Assembly (NCBI RefSeq): GCF_009823805.1
Contig: NZ_WUEK01000013.1
Coordinates: 62,001-126,000 of the forward strand
DNA: 64,000 nt
Source of the DNA: Nocardioides flavescens
GTDB lineage: Bacteria; Actinomycetota; Actinomycetes; Propionibacteriales; Nocardioidaceae
Direction: 5' to 3'
Shown here: one piece after another, positions 23,531 through 32,998 of the stretch
How the letters are laid out: each line of letters begins with the position of its first letter
How positions within the stretch are numbered: position 1 is the first letter of the stretch
Program-made: the position numbers and the translations under genes
Notes under the pieces: generated by a model
The model's database searches: none
Seen by the model: the letters and a program-made list of their open reading frames with translations, nothing else
What the model was told of the DNA's origin: nothing

Positions 23531-23573
23531 TCATCTGGCACCCGTAGGTGCGCACCTCGTAGCTGCGCATGAC
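23531..23573. repeat. attR, right 43-bp attachment repeat
   Basis: Identical to 13406-13448 and in the same orientation. It carries a second copy of the first 13 miaB codons, 20 bp after the DUF4442 stop codon. This is the ancestral position of the miaB start. Confidence 0.92.
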
Positions 23574-23590
23574 GGGTCCAGGGTAGGTCG

Positions 23591-24082
23591 TCAGCCCGTC
23601 GTCGCGGGCATCCGTGCGGCGCCCTTGCGCGGGGTCACCCAGAGCCGGATCTCGCCCTCGACGACGACGGTGCCGTCCTCACGCACGCCGCGGACCCGCA
23701 CGGGCAGGTCGGGGTCGTCACCGAGCCACTGGGAGCGGTCGGTCTCGGCGATGCAGGTGATGTCGCCGGTGGCCTTGGCGGTGTAGGCGACCTCCATGCC
23801 CTTGGGGATCCACCGCTTGTCGGCGGGGATGCTCACCTCGGCGAGCGCGCCCATCGCGGCCTCGAGGCCGTTGCACAGCGCGATGGCGTGCACGGTGCCG
23901 ATGTGGTTGTGGACGCCGCGACGGTCGCGGATGACGAGCTCGGCGCGGTCGGGCTCGACGACGGTGAAGCGCGGTCGGATGGTGGCGAAGTACGGCGCCT
24001 TCTGGCTGAACGCGAAGGAGAAGGCGCGCGCGCCGACGACGGGGACGGACGACGCCGTGCGCCACAGGGCCAGGAGATCCAT
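23591..24082 (-). CDS. DUF4442 hotdog-fold protein, putative thioesterase
   Basis: 163 residues of the DUF4442 (PaaI-like hotdog) family. The long-helix region NHIGTVHAIALCNGLEAAMG carries the conserved Asn and His, and strands VAYTAKATGDITCIAE and VVVEGEIRLWVTPRK complete the fold. Members are presumed acyl-CoA thioesterases, but the substrate is unknown. Before element insertion the gene lay 20 bp upstream of miaB on the same strand, so the two were probably one operon. Confidence 0.85.
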   Translation of the reverse strand: MDLLALWRTASSVPVVGARAFSFAFSQKAPYFATIRPRFTVVEPDRAELVIRDRRGVHNHIGTVHAIALCNGLEAAMGALAEVSIPADKRWIPKGMEVAYTAKATGDITCIAETDRSQWLGDDPDLPVRVRGVREDGTVVVEGEIRLWVTPRKGAARMPATTG

Positions 24083-24124
24083 GCCGACAGGCTAGCCCCG
24101 GAAGTTACCGAGCAGTAGACAGCG

Positions 24125-24397
24125 TCAGGCGAGGCTGAGGAAGAACCGCTCGAGACGTTCGAGCTCCTCGTCGGAGGCGTTGCCGCTGCGCACGCTCTCG
24201 CGCAGCTCGCCCGCGATGATGGCGAACCCGGCCCGGTCGAGGGCCCGCGAGACCGCCTTCAGCTGGTTGACGACCTCCTGGAGGTCGCGCTCCTCCTCGA
24301 GCATCCTCAAGACGCCCGAGAGCTGCCCTTGCGCCCGCTTGATCCGGTTCACGACCTGCGTCGTGGCGGCCTGCGTCGGCGTGGTGGCCTGAGTCAT
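24125..24397 (-). CDS. CsoR/FrmR-family repressor lacking cysteines
   Basis: 90 residues with the CsoR helical bundle: VVNRIKRAQGQLSGVLRMLEEERD, then EVVNQLKAVSRALDRAGFAIIAGELRESV. CsoR-type sensors bind Cu(I), formaldehyde or persulfide through Cys, His and Cys at fixed places; here the equivalent positions are Leu, Glu/Gly and Ser, and the protein has no Cys or His at all. It must sense something else or act constitutively. No metal exporter or rhodanese gene adjoins it; neighbours are DUF4442 and tam. Confidence 0.85.
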   Translation of the reverse strand: MTQATTPTQAATTQVVNRIKRAQGQLSGVLRMLEEERDLQEVVNQLKAVSRALDRAGFAIIAGELRESVRSGNASDEELERLERFFLSLA

Positions 24398-24519
24398 GGC
24401 CCGTCACTTCCCCCCGTAGAACTCCAGCCGAACCGTCTCCCAGGGCCCACCCGTTGTCAACCTGGAAAGTTACTCACCGGACACGTTTTCGCTGGTCAGC
24501 GTGGGAGCGGGCGACGGGA

Positions 24520-25299
24520 TCAGTGCCGTGCGACCGCGAACACGCGCCGGAACGGCAAGAGCACGGTGCCCCCCTCGCGGGTCGGGTACGCCGCGGCGAG
24601 GCGGCGCTTGAACTCCTCCTCGAACGCCGCGCGCAGCGGACCCTCCCCCAGCGCCTCGAGCGTCGGCCGGGCGCCGGTGGCCGAGACCCAGGTGAAGACG
24701 GGGTCGGAGCCGCGCAGCACGTGCGTGTAGGTCGTCTCCCAGACGTCGACGTCCGACGCGCCGGCGACGGTCAGCGCGTCGTAGTAGTCGACCGGGTCGT
24801 GGGAGGCCGGGGCCTCGATGCCGACCGTCGTCTCGGCGTACGCCGGCTCGGCGGCGAGCTCGGCGCGCAGTGTGTGGCTGGGCTCGTCGAAGTTGCCCGG
24901 CACCTGGAAGGCGAGCCAGCCGCCCGGCGCCACGGCATCGAGCAGCCGGGGCAGCAGGTCGAGGTGGCCGGGCACCCACTGCAGCGTCGCGTTGGAGACG
25001 AGCACGTCGACCGGGCCCGCGGGCGCCCAGTCGCGCAGGTCGCCGACCGAGAAGGTGACCGACGAGCCGGCCTGCTCGGACCGCGCGCGGTCGATCATCG
25101 CCGGGCTCGAGTCGACCCCGGCGACGCGGGCCCCGGGCCAGCGCTGCGCGAGCAGCGCAGTGAGGTTGCCCGGTCCGCAACCGAGGTCGACCACCGCGTC
25201 CGGGGATTCGGCGCCCACCCGGGCGAGGAGGTCGACGAAGGGCCGACCGCGCTCGTCGGCGAAGGACAGGTAGCGCTCGGGATCCCAGCTGAAGCTCAC
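24520..25299 (-). CDS. tam: Trans-aconitate 2-methyltransferase
   Basis: 259-residue SAM-dependent methyltransferase. It opens FSWDPERYLSFADERGRPF, the usual Tam N-terminus, then motif I VVDLGCGPGNLTALLA, acidic motif II GVDSSPAMIDRA, and VSNATLQWVPGH. Tam esterifies trans-aconitate, relieving aconitase inhibition. The GTG at 25299 is chosen because the frame upstream of it overlaps the divergent MarR gene. Divergent arrangement with a MarR-family gene is as known for tam/tamR in Streptomyces. Confidence 0.9.
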   Translation of the reverse strand: MSFSWDPERYLSFADERGRPFVDLLARVGAESPDAVVDLGCGPGNLTALLAQRWPGARVAGVDSSPAMIDRARSEQAGSSVTFSVGDLRDWAPAGPVDVLVSNATLQWVPGHLDLLPRLLDAVAPGGWLAFQVPGNFDEPSHTLRAELAAEPAYAETTVGIEAPASHDPVDYYDALTVAGASDVDVWETTYTHVLRGSDPVFTWVSATGARPTLEALGEGPLRAAFEEEFKRRLAAAYPTREGGTVLLPFRRVFAVARH

Positions 25300-25322
25300 T
25301 CTTCGAGCCTGCGCCGCAGGTG

Positions 25323-25336
25323 TCTTGATGTCAAGA
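25323..25336. promoter_or_regulatory. MarR-type operator between tam and its regulator
   Basis: Perfect inverted repeat TCTTGATGTCAAGA in the 63-bp divergent intergenic region, 24 bp before the tam start. Its form matches sites known for TamR-like MarR regulators, so it probably controls both genes. Confidence 0.8.
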
Positions 25337-25362
25337 ATCTCGACGGGAGGTAAGATGGGGCC

Positions 25363-25854
25363 ATGAGGGACGAGGTCGACGAGCTCACCGAGGCGTGGGC
25401 CCGTGAGCGCCCCGACCTCGACCTGGCGCCCGTCGAGGTGTTCAGCCGCATCTCGCGGCTCGGCCGGCACCTCGACCTCGCGCGTCGCGAGGCCTTCACC
25501 GCGAGCGGGGTCGAGCCGTGGGAGTTCGACGTGCTGGCCGCGCTGCGCCGCGCGGGGGCGCCGTACGAGCTCTCTCCCGGCCGGCTGCTGCGCGCGACTC
25601 TGGTGACCAGCGGGACCATGACCAACCGGGTCGACCGGCTGGCCGAGCGCGGGTTCGTCGAGCGCCATCCCGACCCGGCCGACCGTCGCGGCGTGCTGGT
25701 GCGCCTGACCGGCGAGGGCCGCACCGCCGTCGACGCGGCGTTCACGGCCCTGGTCGACGCGGAGCGGTCGTTCCTCTCCGACCTGCCCGCCGGCGAGCAG
25801 CAGGAGCTGGCGCGGCTGCTGCGCCGCCTGCTCGTGCCGTTCAGCCAGGACTGA
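25363..25854 (+). CDS. tamR: MarR-family regulator, TamR-like
   Basis: 163 residues. An N-terminal extension helix (DEVDELTEAWARERPD) typical of the UrtR/TamR subgroup precedes the winged helix: ELSPGRLLRATLVTSGTMTNRVDRLAERGFVERHPDPADRRGVLVRLT, with the DxRxxxV wing. In Streptomyces, TamR represses tam and itself and is released by trans-aconitate and citrate. AGGAGG-like GGGAGG lies 12 nt upstream of the ATG. It is convergent with the ABC-F gene, only 3 bp between stops. The subfamily assignment rests on the extension, the operator and the tam neighbour. Confidence 0.85.
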   Translation: MRDEVDELTEAWARERPDLDLAPVEVFSRISRLGRHLDLARREAFTASGVEPWEFDVLAALRRAGAPYELSPGRLLRATLVTSGTMTNRVDRLAERGFVERHPDPADRRGVLVRLTGEGRTAVDAAFTALVDAERSFLSDLPAGEQQELARLLRRLLVPFSQD

Positions 25855-25857
25855 GCC

Positions 25858-27658
<1,801 letters not shown>

Positions 27659-27666
<8 letters not shown>

Positions 27667-28567
27667 GGGTCACCACGTGCGCCCCGGCCACCGGCCCGTT
27701 GGCGACGAGCACGACGGGGTGCCCCTCGGCCCCCAGCCCACCGGCGACCCGACGGGCGTCGTCGGCGTCGCGCGCCAGGAAGACGCAGGTCGGCCCCGAG
27801 CCCGAGACCATCCCGCGCAGGGCGCCGTGGCTCTCGCCGAGGTCGATCAGCGTCGCGAGGTCGGGACGCAGGTCCAGCGCGGCCTCCTGCAGGTCGTTGT
27901 GCAGGGTCTCCGCGAGCCGCTCCGGGTCGCCCGACTCGACCGCGGCGAGCAGGTCGCCGGCGCCGGCGGGCTCGGCGGGGGCGTCGGGGCGCAGCTCGTC
28001 GAAGCGGCAGTAGACCGTCGGGGTCGAGAGCCCCCCGGTCGCCGACGGGACCACCACCCACCACCAGGTGCCGGTGTCGGGGACCGGCTCGACCAGCTCG
28101 CCGCGGCCCGTGCCGAGGGCGGTGCCCCCGATGAGGGCGAACGGCACGTCGCTGCCGAGCTCGGCGGCCAGCGCGAGCAGGTCGTCGTCGGAGGTGTGCG
28201 CGTCCCAGAGCCGGTCGAGCGCGACCAGGGCCGCGGCAGCGTCGGCGGAGCCACCGGCCATCCCGCCGGCGACCGGGATCGACTTCTCGACGCTGATCGC
28301 GGCGTGCTGGGGCAGGCCGTGGTGGGCGGCGAGCAGGGCCGCCGCCCGGTCGACGATGTTGTCGCCGGTGACCGGCACGGCGTCGGCGTCGATCCAGTCG
28401 GGCACGGTCACGCCGAGCGTCCAGCCCGGGGACGACGACACGGTGACGTCGTCGCACAGGCCCACGGCCTGGTAGACGGTCACGAGGGGGTGGAACCCGT
28501 CGGGACGGGGCGCCCCCACGCCGAGGTGGAGGTTGATCTTGGCGGCGGCGCGCACGGTGATGCTCAT
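27659..28567 (-). CDS. ispE: 4-diphosphocytidyl-2-C-methyl-D-erythritol kinase
   Basis: 302-residue GHMP kinase of the MEP isoprenoid pathway. It begins VRAAAKINLHLGVGAPRPDGFH with the conserved Lys and Asn, and the ATP loop is PVAGGMAGGSADAAAAL. The GHMP motif 3 is near GMVSGSGPTCVFLA. The ATG at 28567 overlaps the rsmA stop (ATGA). The order rsmA-ispE-ABC-F is common in Actinobacteria. Its product feeds the isoprenoid supply used by the carotenoid genes further right. Confidence 0.96.
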
Positions 28568-29433
28568 GCCTGCGGGGCCTCCGCGAGCGCCTCGGCGATC
28601 CGGGCGAACGCCGCCACGTCGAGCACCTCGCCGCGCGCCGTCGGGTCGACGCCCGCGGCCTCGAGGGCGGCGCCGGCAGCCTCCCCCGAGCCGGCGAGCG
28701 GACGCAGCGCGGCACGCAGCTGCTTGCGGCGCTGCGCGAACGCCGCGTCGACGACCGCGAAGACCTGCTCGCGGGCGGCGGTGGTGGCCGGCGGCTCGCG
28801 GCGGGTCCAGGCGACCAGCCCGCTGTCGACGTTGGGCGCGGGCCAGAAGACGTTGCGACCGACGGCACCGGCGCGGCGCACGTCGGCGTACCACGCCGCC
28901 TTGACGCTCGGGACGCCGTACGTGCGGGAACCGGGGCCGGCGGCGAGTCGGTCGGCGACCTCGGCCTGGACCATCACCAGCCCCCTCTCGAGGCTCGGGA
29001 GCACCTGGAGCAGGTGCAGCAGGACGGGCACGGACACGTTGTAGGGCAGGTTGGCGACCAGCGCGGTCGGCGCCGGACCGGGCACGCCGTCGACGCGCAG
29101 CGCGTCGGCCGCGACCACCTCGAGGGCGGCGGCGGCCTCGGGCGCGAACTCTGCGACGGTCTCGGCCAGCCGCGCCGACAGCACGTCGTCGACCTCGATG
29201 GCCACCACCCGGCGCGCCACCTCGAGCAGGGCGAGCGTGAGCGAACCGAGTCCGGGGCCGACCTCGACGACGACGTCGTCGGGGCCGACCCCGGACTCAC
29301 GGACGATGCGACGCACGGTGTTGGCGTCGATGACGAAGTTCTGACCGCGCTGCTTGGTCGGGCGCAGGTCGAGCTCGGCCGCGAGACGACGCACGTCGGT
29401 CGCGCCGAGCAGCCTCACCCCCGCCTCGACCAT
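28564..29433 (-). CDS. rsmA: 16S rRNA (adenine1518/1519-N6)-dimethyltransferase
   Basis: 289 residues of the KsgA/RsmA family, dimethylating two adenosines in helix 45. Key elements are QRGQNFVIDANTVRRIV, motif I VVEVGPGLGSLTLAL, acidic VAIEVDD, and catalytic motif IV NLPYNVSVPVLLHLL. The C-terminal helical domain has QRRKQLRAALRPL. The frame begins at the ATG at 29433. It is followed by ispE with a 4-nt overlap. Confidence 0.96.
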   Translation of the reverse strand: MVEAGVRLLGATDVRRLAAELDLRPTKQRGQNFVIDANTVRRIVRESGVGPDDVVVEVGPGLGSLTLALLEVARRVVAIEVDDVLSARLAETVAEFAPEAAAALEVVAADALRVDGVPGPAPTALVANLPYNVSVPVLLHLLQVLPSLERGLVMVQAEVADRLAAGPGSRTYGVPSVKAAWYADVRRAGAVGRNVFWPAPNVDSGLVAWTRREPPATTAAREQVFAVVDAAFAQRRKQLRAALRPLAGSGEAAGAALEAAGVDPTARGEVLDVAAFARIAEALAEAPQA

Positions 29434-29464
29434 GCTGGCCAGGCTAGTGGTGGGTGGGTGGTGC

Positions 29465-30097
29465 TCAGGTGGGCAGGCCGAGCTTGGCCGCGCAGGCCGG
29501 CCAGGCGCCGTAGCCGCCCTGAGCGTTGCGCAGCTTGGTCGCGATGCGGATCTGCTCCTCGCGGCTGTGCTGGCTCGGCAGGCCGGTGCCGCCGTACGCG
29601 CGCCACGTGCCGAGGCTGAACTGCAGGCCGCCGTAGTAGCCGTTGCCGGTGTTGATCGACCAGTTGCCGCCCGACTCGCAGTTGGCGAGGGCGTCCCACG
29701 GGCCGGCGGGCACGGCGGTGCCGACCATGACGACGCGCGGCTTCGAGCGCTGGATGACGTCGAGGGTGCGGATCTTGCGGCTGAGGATCTGGCCGTTGCG
29801 GATGCGGAAGACGTAGACGGCCTCGCGGATGCCGGGGCGGCCCTTGCTGATGACCTTGGTGGTGCCGGCCTTCATCTTGGGGTTCTCGCGCTCGACGGGC
29901 GGGAGGCGGAACCGGTCGCGCGGGTGGTGCTTCTTGACCTTGTGGACCTTGCCGAGGACGTTGCCGGCGGTGCCGTCGGGGCCGTCACTGGGCCGCGCCG
30001 AGGCGGCACCCGGGGCACCCACGACGAGCGTGGAGCCGAGCGCGGCGGCGGCGAGCAGGGTGGCTGTTCTGGAGGCTGTTCGAGAGAACATGGGCAT
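29465..30097 (-). CDS. Resuscitation-promoting factor-like transglycosylase
   Basis: About 210 residues. A signal peptide (ATLLAAAALGSTLVVG, cleavage near ASA) is followed by a basic stretch and a segment resembling a G5 domain (GIREAVYVFRIRNGQILSRK). The C-terminal Rpf domain WDALANCESGGNWSINTGNGYYGGLQFSLGTW... carries the catalytic Glu in CESGG and paired cysteines. Rpf proteins cleave peptidoglycan and wake dormant cells. Start choices are TTG 30103, ATG 30097 and ATG 30091; none has a clear ribosome-binding site. It is a shorter paralogue of the RpfB-like gene directly upstream. Confidence 0.88.
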   Translation of the reverse strand: MPMFSRTASRTATLLAAAALGSTLVVGAPGAASARPSDGPDGTAGNVLGKVHKVKKHHPRDRFRLPPVERENPKMKAGTTKVISKGRPGIREAVYVFRIRNGQILSRKIRTLDVIQRSKPRVVMVGTAVPAGPWDALANCESGGNWSINTGNGYYGGLQFSLGTWRAYGGTGLPSQHSREEQIRIATKLRNAQGGYGAWPACAAKLGLPT

Positions 30098-30148
30098 CGA
30101 CAAGACCAGTAAGTCGATAGAGACGCAAATTTGACGACGCGGAGATCG

Positions 30149-31270
30149 TCAGCGCGGCAGGCCGAGCTTGGCGGCGCAGCCGGGCCACGCGCCGTACCCG
30201 CCGGCGGCGTCGCGCAGCTTCGTCGCGATGGCGATCTGGGTCTCGCGGCTGGCGTTCGAGGGCAGCCCGGTGCCGCCCCAGTGCTGCCAGGTGGAGAGGT
30301 TGAACTGCAGACCGCCGTAGTAGCCGTTGCCGGTGTTGATGGCCCAGTTGCCGCCCGACTCGCACTGCGCGAGCCGGTCCCAGACGCCGTAGTCGAGGGT
30401 CTGCGTGCCGACGCTGACCACCTCGTCGACGGGCTCGCTCAGCACCTTCTGGCCCACGACGGACCGCTTGACCTCGACGCCGTTCTTGGTCGTCACCTCG
30501 TACCGCACGCTGCGCACGCCGTCGCGGCCCGGCGTGACGACGCTCGTGTCGCCGACGTACGTCGAGTCGTCGGGCTCCTCGACGGTGGCGAAGGGCACGG
30601 CCTCGCGGCGGACCCGCTCGTAGGCCACGTCGATGTCGGTGAAGGCGAAGCGGTCGCCGTCGGCCAGCGGCTCGTCGAGCCCCGGCACGGTGCGGTCGTG
30701 CTCGTCGACCTCGACGCCGAGCTGGGCGAGCGCCTCGCGCGGGGTGAGGGCGGTGAGCACCTCCTTGGTCGGCTCGGCCCCCGCCAGGCGCACCATCAGG
30801 CGCTTGGGGGTCACCACCGACAGGCTCACGCCGTCGCGCGGGATGGACGAGCTGCGGCTCATCGACAGCGCCGCGCGGCCGTACGGCGTCCCGAGGGACT
30901 TGAGGGCCGCCGAGACGTCGGTCTCGGTCGTCCAGTGCACGCTCTCCTGGCCGTCGACCGTCAGCCGCACCTCGCGGCCGGTGCGGACCGTGACGTGGCT
31001 GCCGTCCTCGACGCGGCTGTCGAGGCCGGGGGCGACGACGTCGTGGGGCCCGAGCGTGATCCCCTCGTCGCGCAGCACGTCGGCGACCGTGTCGCCGCTC
31101 GCGACCACCTCGGTGGACCGCCCGTCGACGTCGAGGCGGACCTCGGACGTCAGGCCGCGGTAGCCCACGACGCTGGTCGCGACGGCCGCCACGACGACCG
31201 TCGCCAGGCCCCCGACGACCGCGGGACGGGCCGCGGCGCGGCGCAGGAACCCGGTTGAACGTTCAGCCAC
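30149..31270 (-). CDS. rpfB: RpfB-like resuscitation-promoting factor
   Basis: 373 residues with RpfB architecture. A basic N-terminus and membrane anchor (VVGGLATVVVAAVATSVVGY) precede DUF348-type repeats (for example VRLDVDGRSTEVVASGDTVADVLRDEGI), a G5 domain (VPFATVEEPDDSTYVGDTSVVTPGRDG...VKRSVVG) and the C-terminal Rpf catalytic domain WDRLAQCESGGNWAINTG with Glu in CESGG. Acts on cell-wall peptidoglycan. It lies between tatD and rsmA as in many Actinobacteria. Its catalytic domain is strongly similar to that of the next gene, indicating a tandem duplication. Confidence 0.93.
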   Translation of the reverse strand: MAERSTGFLRRAAARPAVVGGLATVVVAAVATSVVGYRGLTSEVRLDVDGRSTEVVASGDTVADVLRDEGITLGPHDVVAPGLDSRVEDGSHVTVRTGREVRLTVDGQESVHWTTETDVSAALKSLGTPYGRAALSMSRSSSIPRDGVSLSVVTPKRLMVRLAGAEPTKEVLTALTPREALAQLGVEVDEHDRTVPGLDEPLADGDRFAFTDIDVAYERVRREAVPFATVEEPDDSTYVGDTSVVTPGRDGVRSVRYEVTTKNGVEVKRSVVGQKVLSEPVDEVVSVGTQTLDYGVWDRLAQCESGGNWAINTGNGYYGGLQFNLSTWQHWGGTGLPSNASRETQIAIATKLRDAAGGYGAWPGCAAKLGLPR

Positions 31271-31331
31271 GGTCGACCACTGTTCGTGACGAGCCGGGCG
31301 AGGTCAAACCCTCGGCGGTGAGCAGGGCTCC

Positions 31332-32165
31332 CTACCACGCCCCCCCGAAGGCCCTCTCGGTGTTGGCGTCGAGGGCCTCGCACAGCGTCTCGAGGTCGTC
31401 GCCGCGCACCTCGGCCATGGCCCGAACGGTGATGGGGACCATCGTCGAGGCATTGGTGCGTCCGCGGTGCGGCGACGGGGTGAGGTACGGCGCGTCCGTC
31501 TCGACCAGGACCCGGTCCAGCGGCGTCGCGGCGAGCGCGGCCCGCACCGGGTCGGCGTTCTTGAACGTCACGGTGCCGGCGAAGGAGAGGTGGGCGCCGA
31601 GGTCGAGACAGGCCCGGGCGAACGCCGCGTCGCCGGAGAAGCAGTGCATCACCCAGCGCTCGGGCGCGCCCTCGTCGCGCAGCACCTCGAGGACCTGCTC
31701 GTGCGCGTCGCGGTCGTGGATGACCAGCGTCTTGTCGAGCCGCTTGGCGAGGTCGACGTGGCGGCGGAACGACTCGACCTGCACCGCCATCCCCTCGGGG
31801 CCGGTGCGGAAGGTGTCGAGCCCGGTCTCCCCCACCGCCCTCACCTTGTCGTGGGCCCCGGCGAGCGCCTCGATCTCGGCCATCGCCGCGTCGAGGTCGG
31901 CCAGCCGCGGCGCCTCGTTGGGGTGCAGCGCGACCCCCGCGACCAGGGCGTCGTGGGTGGCCGCGGCCTCGACGGCCCAGCGCGCCCCGGGCAGGTCGCA
32001 GCCGATCTGCACGATGCGCGGGACGCCGACGGCGGCCGCCGCGGCCAGCGCCTCCTCGACGGGGACGGCCGGCTCCTCACCGCGCGCGATGTCGAGGTGG
32101 CAGTGGTTGTCGACGACGGGGTGCGGCAGCGGTCCGGGGGACGGCGGGATCCCGGTCCCGCTCAC
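31332..32165 (-). CDS. tatD: TatD-family metal-dependent hydrolase
   Basis: 277 residues with the TIM-barrel metal site: HxH in VVDNHCHLDI, Glu in AVGETGLDTF, His in LVIHDRDAHEQVL and WVMHCFSGD, Asp in LVETDAPYLTP. TatD proteins are 3'-5' exonucleases or deoxyribonucleases active on damaged DNA. The GTG at 32165 sits in a GTGA overlap with the hydrolase stop; the frame further upstream lies inside that gene. In many relatives a metG gene is found at this position upstream; here it is a hydrolase and rsmI. Confidence 0.94.
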   Translation of the reverse strand: MSGTGIPPSPGPLPHPVVDNHCHLDIARGEEPAVPVEEALAAAAAVGVPRIVQIGCDLPGARWAVEAAATHDALVAGVALHPNEAPRLADLDAAMAEIEALAGAHDKVRAVGETGLDTFRTGPEGMAVQVESFRRHVDLAKRLDKTLVIHDRDAHEQVLEVLRDEGAPERWVMHCFSGDAAFARACLDLGAHLSFAGTVTFKNADPVRAALAATPLDRVLVETDAPYLTPSPHRGRTNASTMVPITVRAMAEVRGDDLETLCEALDANTERAFGGAW

Positions 32166-32998
32166 ACGGACCCGATCCGCTCGAGCACGGCCTCGGCGAG
32201 CGCCTCGGGCGCCTGGGTGGGGATCCAGTGGGTGACGCCCTCGAGCACGACGAGCCGGTAGTCGGCCAGCACGAAGTCCGCGGTGCGGTCGACGCCGGAC
32301 CGGGAGATGGCGGCGTCGCGGTCGCTCCACACCATCGTGGTGGGCACCCGCACCCGACCGCCGGCACCGCGCAGACCACCGAACGCCAGCGCGCGGTACC
32401 ACCCCAGCCCACCGGGCAGCGCGCCCGCCTCGACGATCCCCCGGCGGTAGTGCTCGGCGTCCTCGGCGCTCATCCCCGCACGCCGCAGCCACGTGACGCC
32501 GCGGGGGCTCGAGAGCACCTTCTCGGGCAGGAAGGGCAGCTGGAAGGCCCCGATGTACCACGAGTCGAGCAGCTGACGAGAGCCCTTCACCGCCTGCGCG
32601 AACGCCACGGCGTGCGGCACCGAGACGGCGGTCCAGGTGCGCACGACGTCGCCGTGTCGCGCGGCGACGCCCCAGCCCACCGCCGAGCCCCAGTCGTGGC
32701 CGACGAGGTGCACGGGCCGTCCGATCCGCTCGATCAGGGCGGCGACGTCGGCGACCAGCTCGGCGGCGACGTAGTCGCGGCGGCGCCGCGGCCGGGCGCC
32801 GGGCGAGTAGCCGCGCTGGTCGGGCGCGTAGGTGCGCAGCCCGGCCGCGTGCAGCAGCGGCTCGACCTTGCGCCAGGTCTCGGCCCGCTCGGGGAAGCCG
32901 TGGAGCAGCACCACCGGGTCGCCGTCCACGGGTCCGCGGTCGCGGACGTCGAAGACCAGCCCGTCGCGCTCGTACGACGTGATGCGGGTCTCGCTCAT
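32162..32998 (-). CDS. Alpha/beta hydrolase, epoxide-hydrolase-like
   Basis: 278 residues. Oxyanion motif HGFPERAETW, nucleophile elbow GHDWGS with Asp rather than Ser, and a C-terminal His in GVTHWIPTQAPEAL. An Asp nucleophile followed by Trp is typical of epoxide hydrolases and haloalkane dehalogenases. The substrate is not predictable. It is coupled at both ends by 4-nt overlaps, to rsmI upstream and tatD downstream. Confidence 0.88.
   Translation of the reverse strand: MSETRITSYERDGLVFDVRDRGPVDGDPVVLLHGFPERAETWRKVEPLLHAAGLRTYAPDQRGYSPGARPRRRRDYVAAELVADVAALIERIGRPVHLVGHDWGSAVGWGVAARHGDVVRTWTAVSVPHAVAFAQAVKGSRQLLDSWYIGAFQLPFLPEKVLSSPRGVTWLRRAGMSAEDAEHYRRGIVEAGALPGGLGWYRALAFGGLRGAGGRVRVPTTMVWSDRDAAISRSGVDRTADFVLADYRLVVLEGVTHWIPTQAPEALAEAVLERIGSV

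Larger units (their letters stand above)
13406..23573. mobile_element. 10.2-kb integrative element in the 5' end of miaB
   Basis: Bounded by identical 43-bp direct repeats, with a tyrosine integrase next to the left one. It is visibly less GC-rich than its flanks, strongly so at 14.3-15.3 kb. Cargo includes a serine resolvase, Lsr2, a recombinase-HEPN fusion, a DUF3631 ATPase, a zinc-finger protein, a lipoprotein, an excalibur-domain protein and several unknown small genes. No capsid, portal, terminase or conjugation gene is seen, so it is not a full prophage or self-transmissible ICE; a satellite or mobilizable element is more likely. Removing it would leave intact miaB starting 20 bp after the DUF4442 stop codon. 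Confidence 0.9.

Noticed and set aside
13406..23573. Complete prophage
   Set aside because: No capsid, portal, terminase, tail or lysis gene can be seen in the 10 kb.
31271..31331. c-di-AMP (ydaO-type) riboswitch before rpfB
   Set aside because: Such riboswitches often precede rpf genes, but only about 60 bp separate rpfB from tatD and no matching fold is visible.
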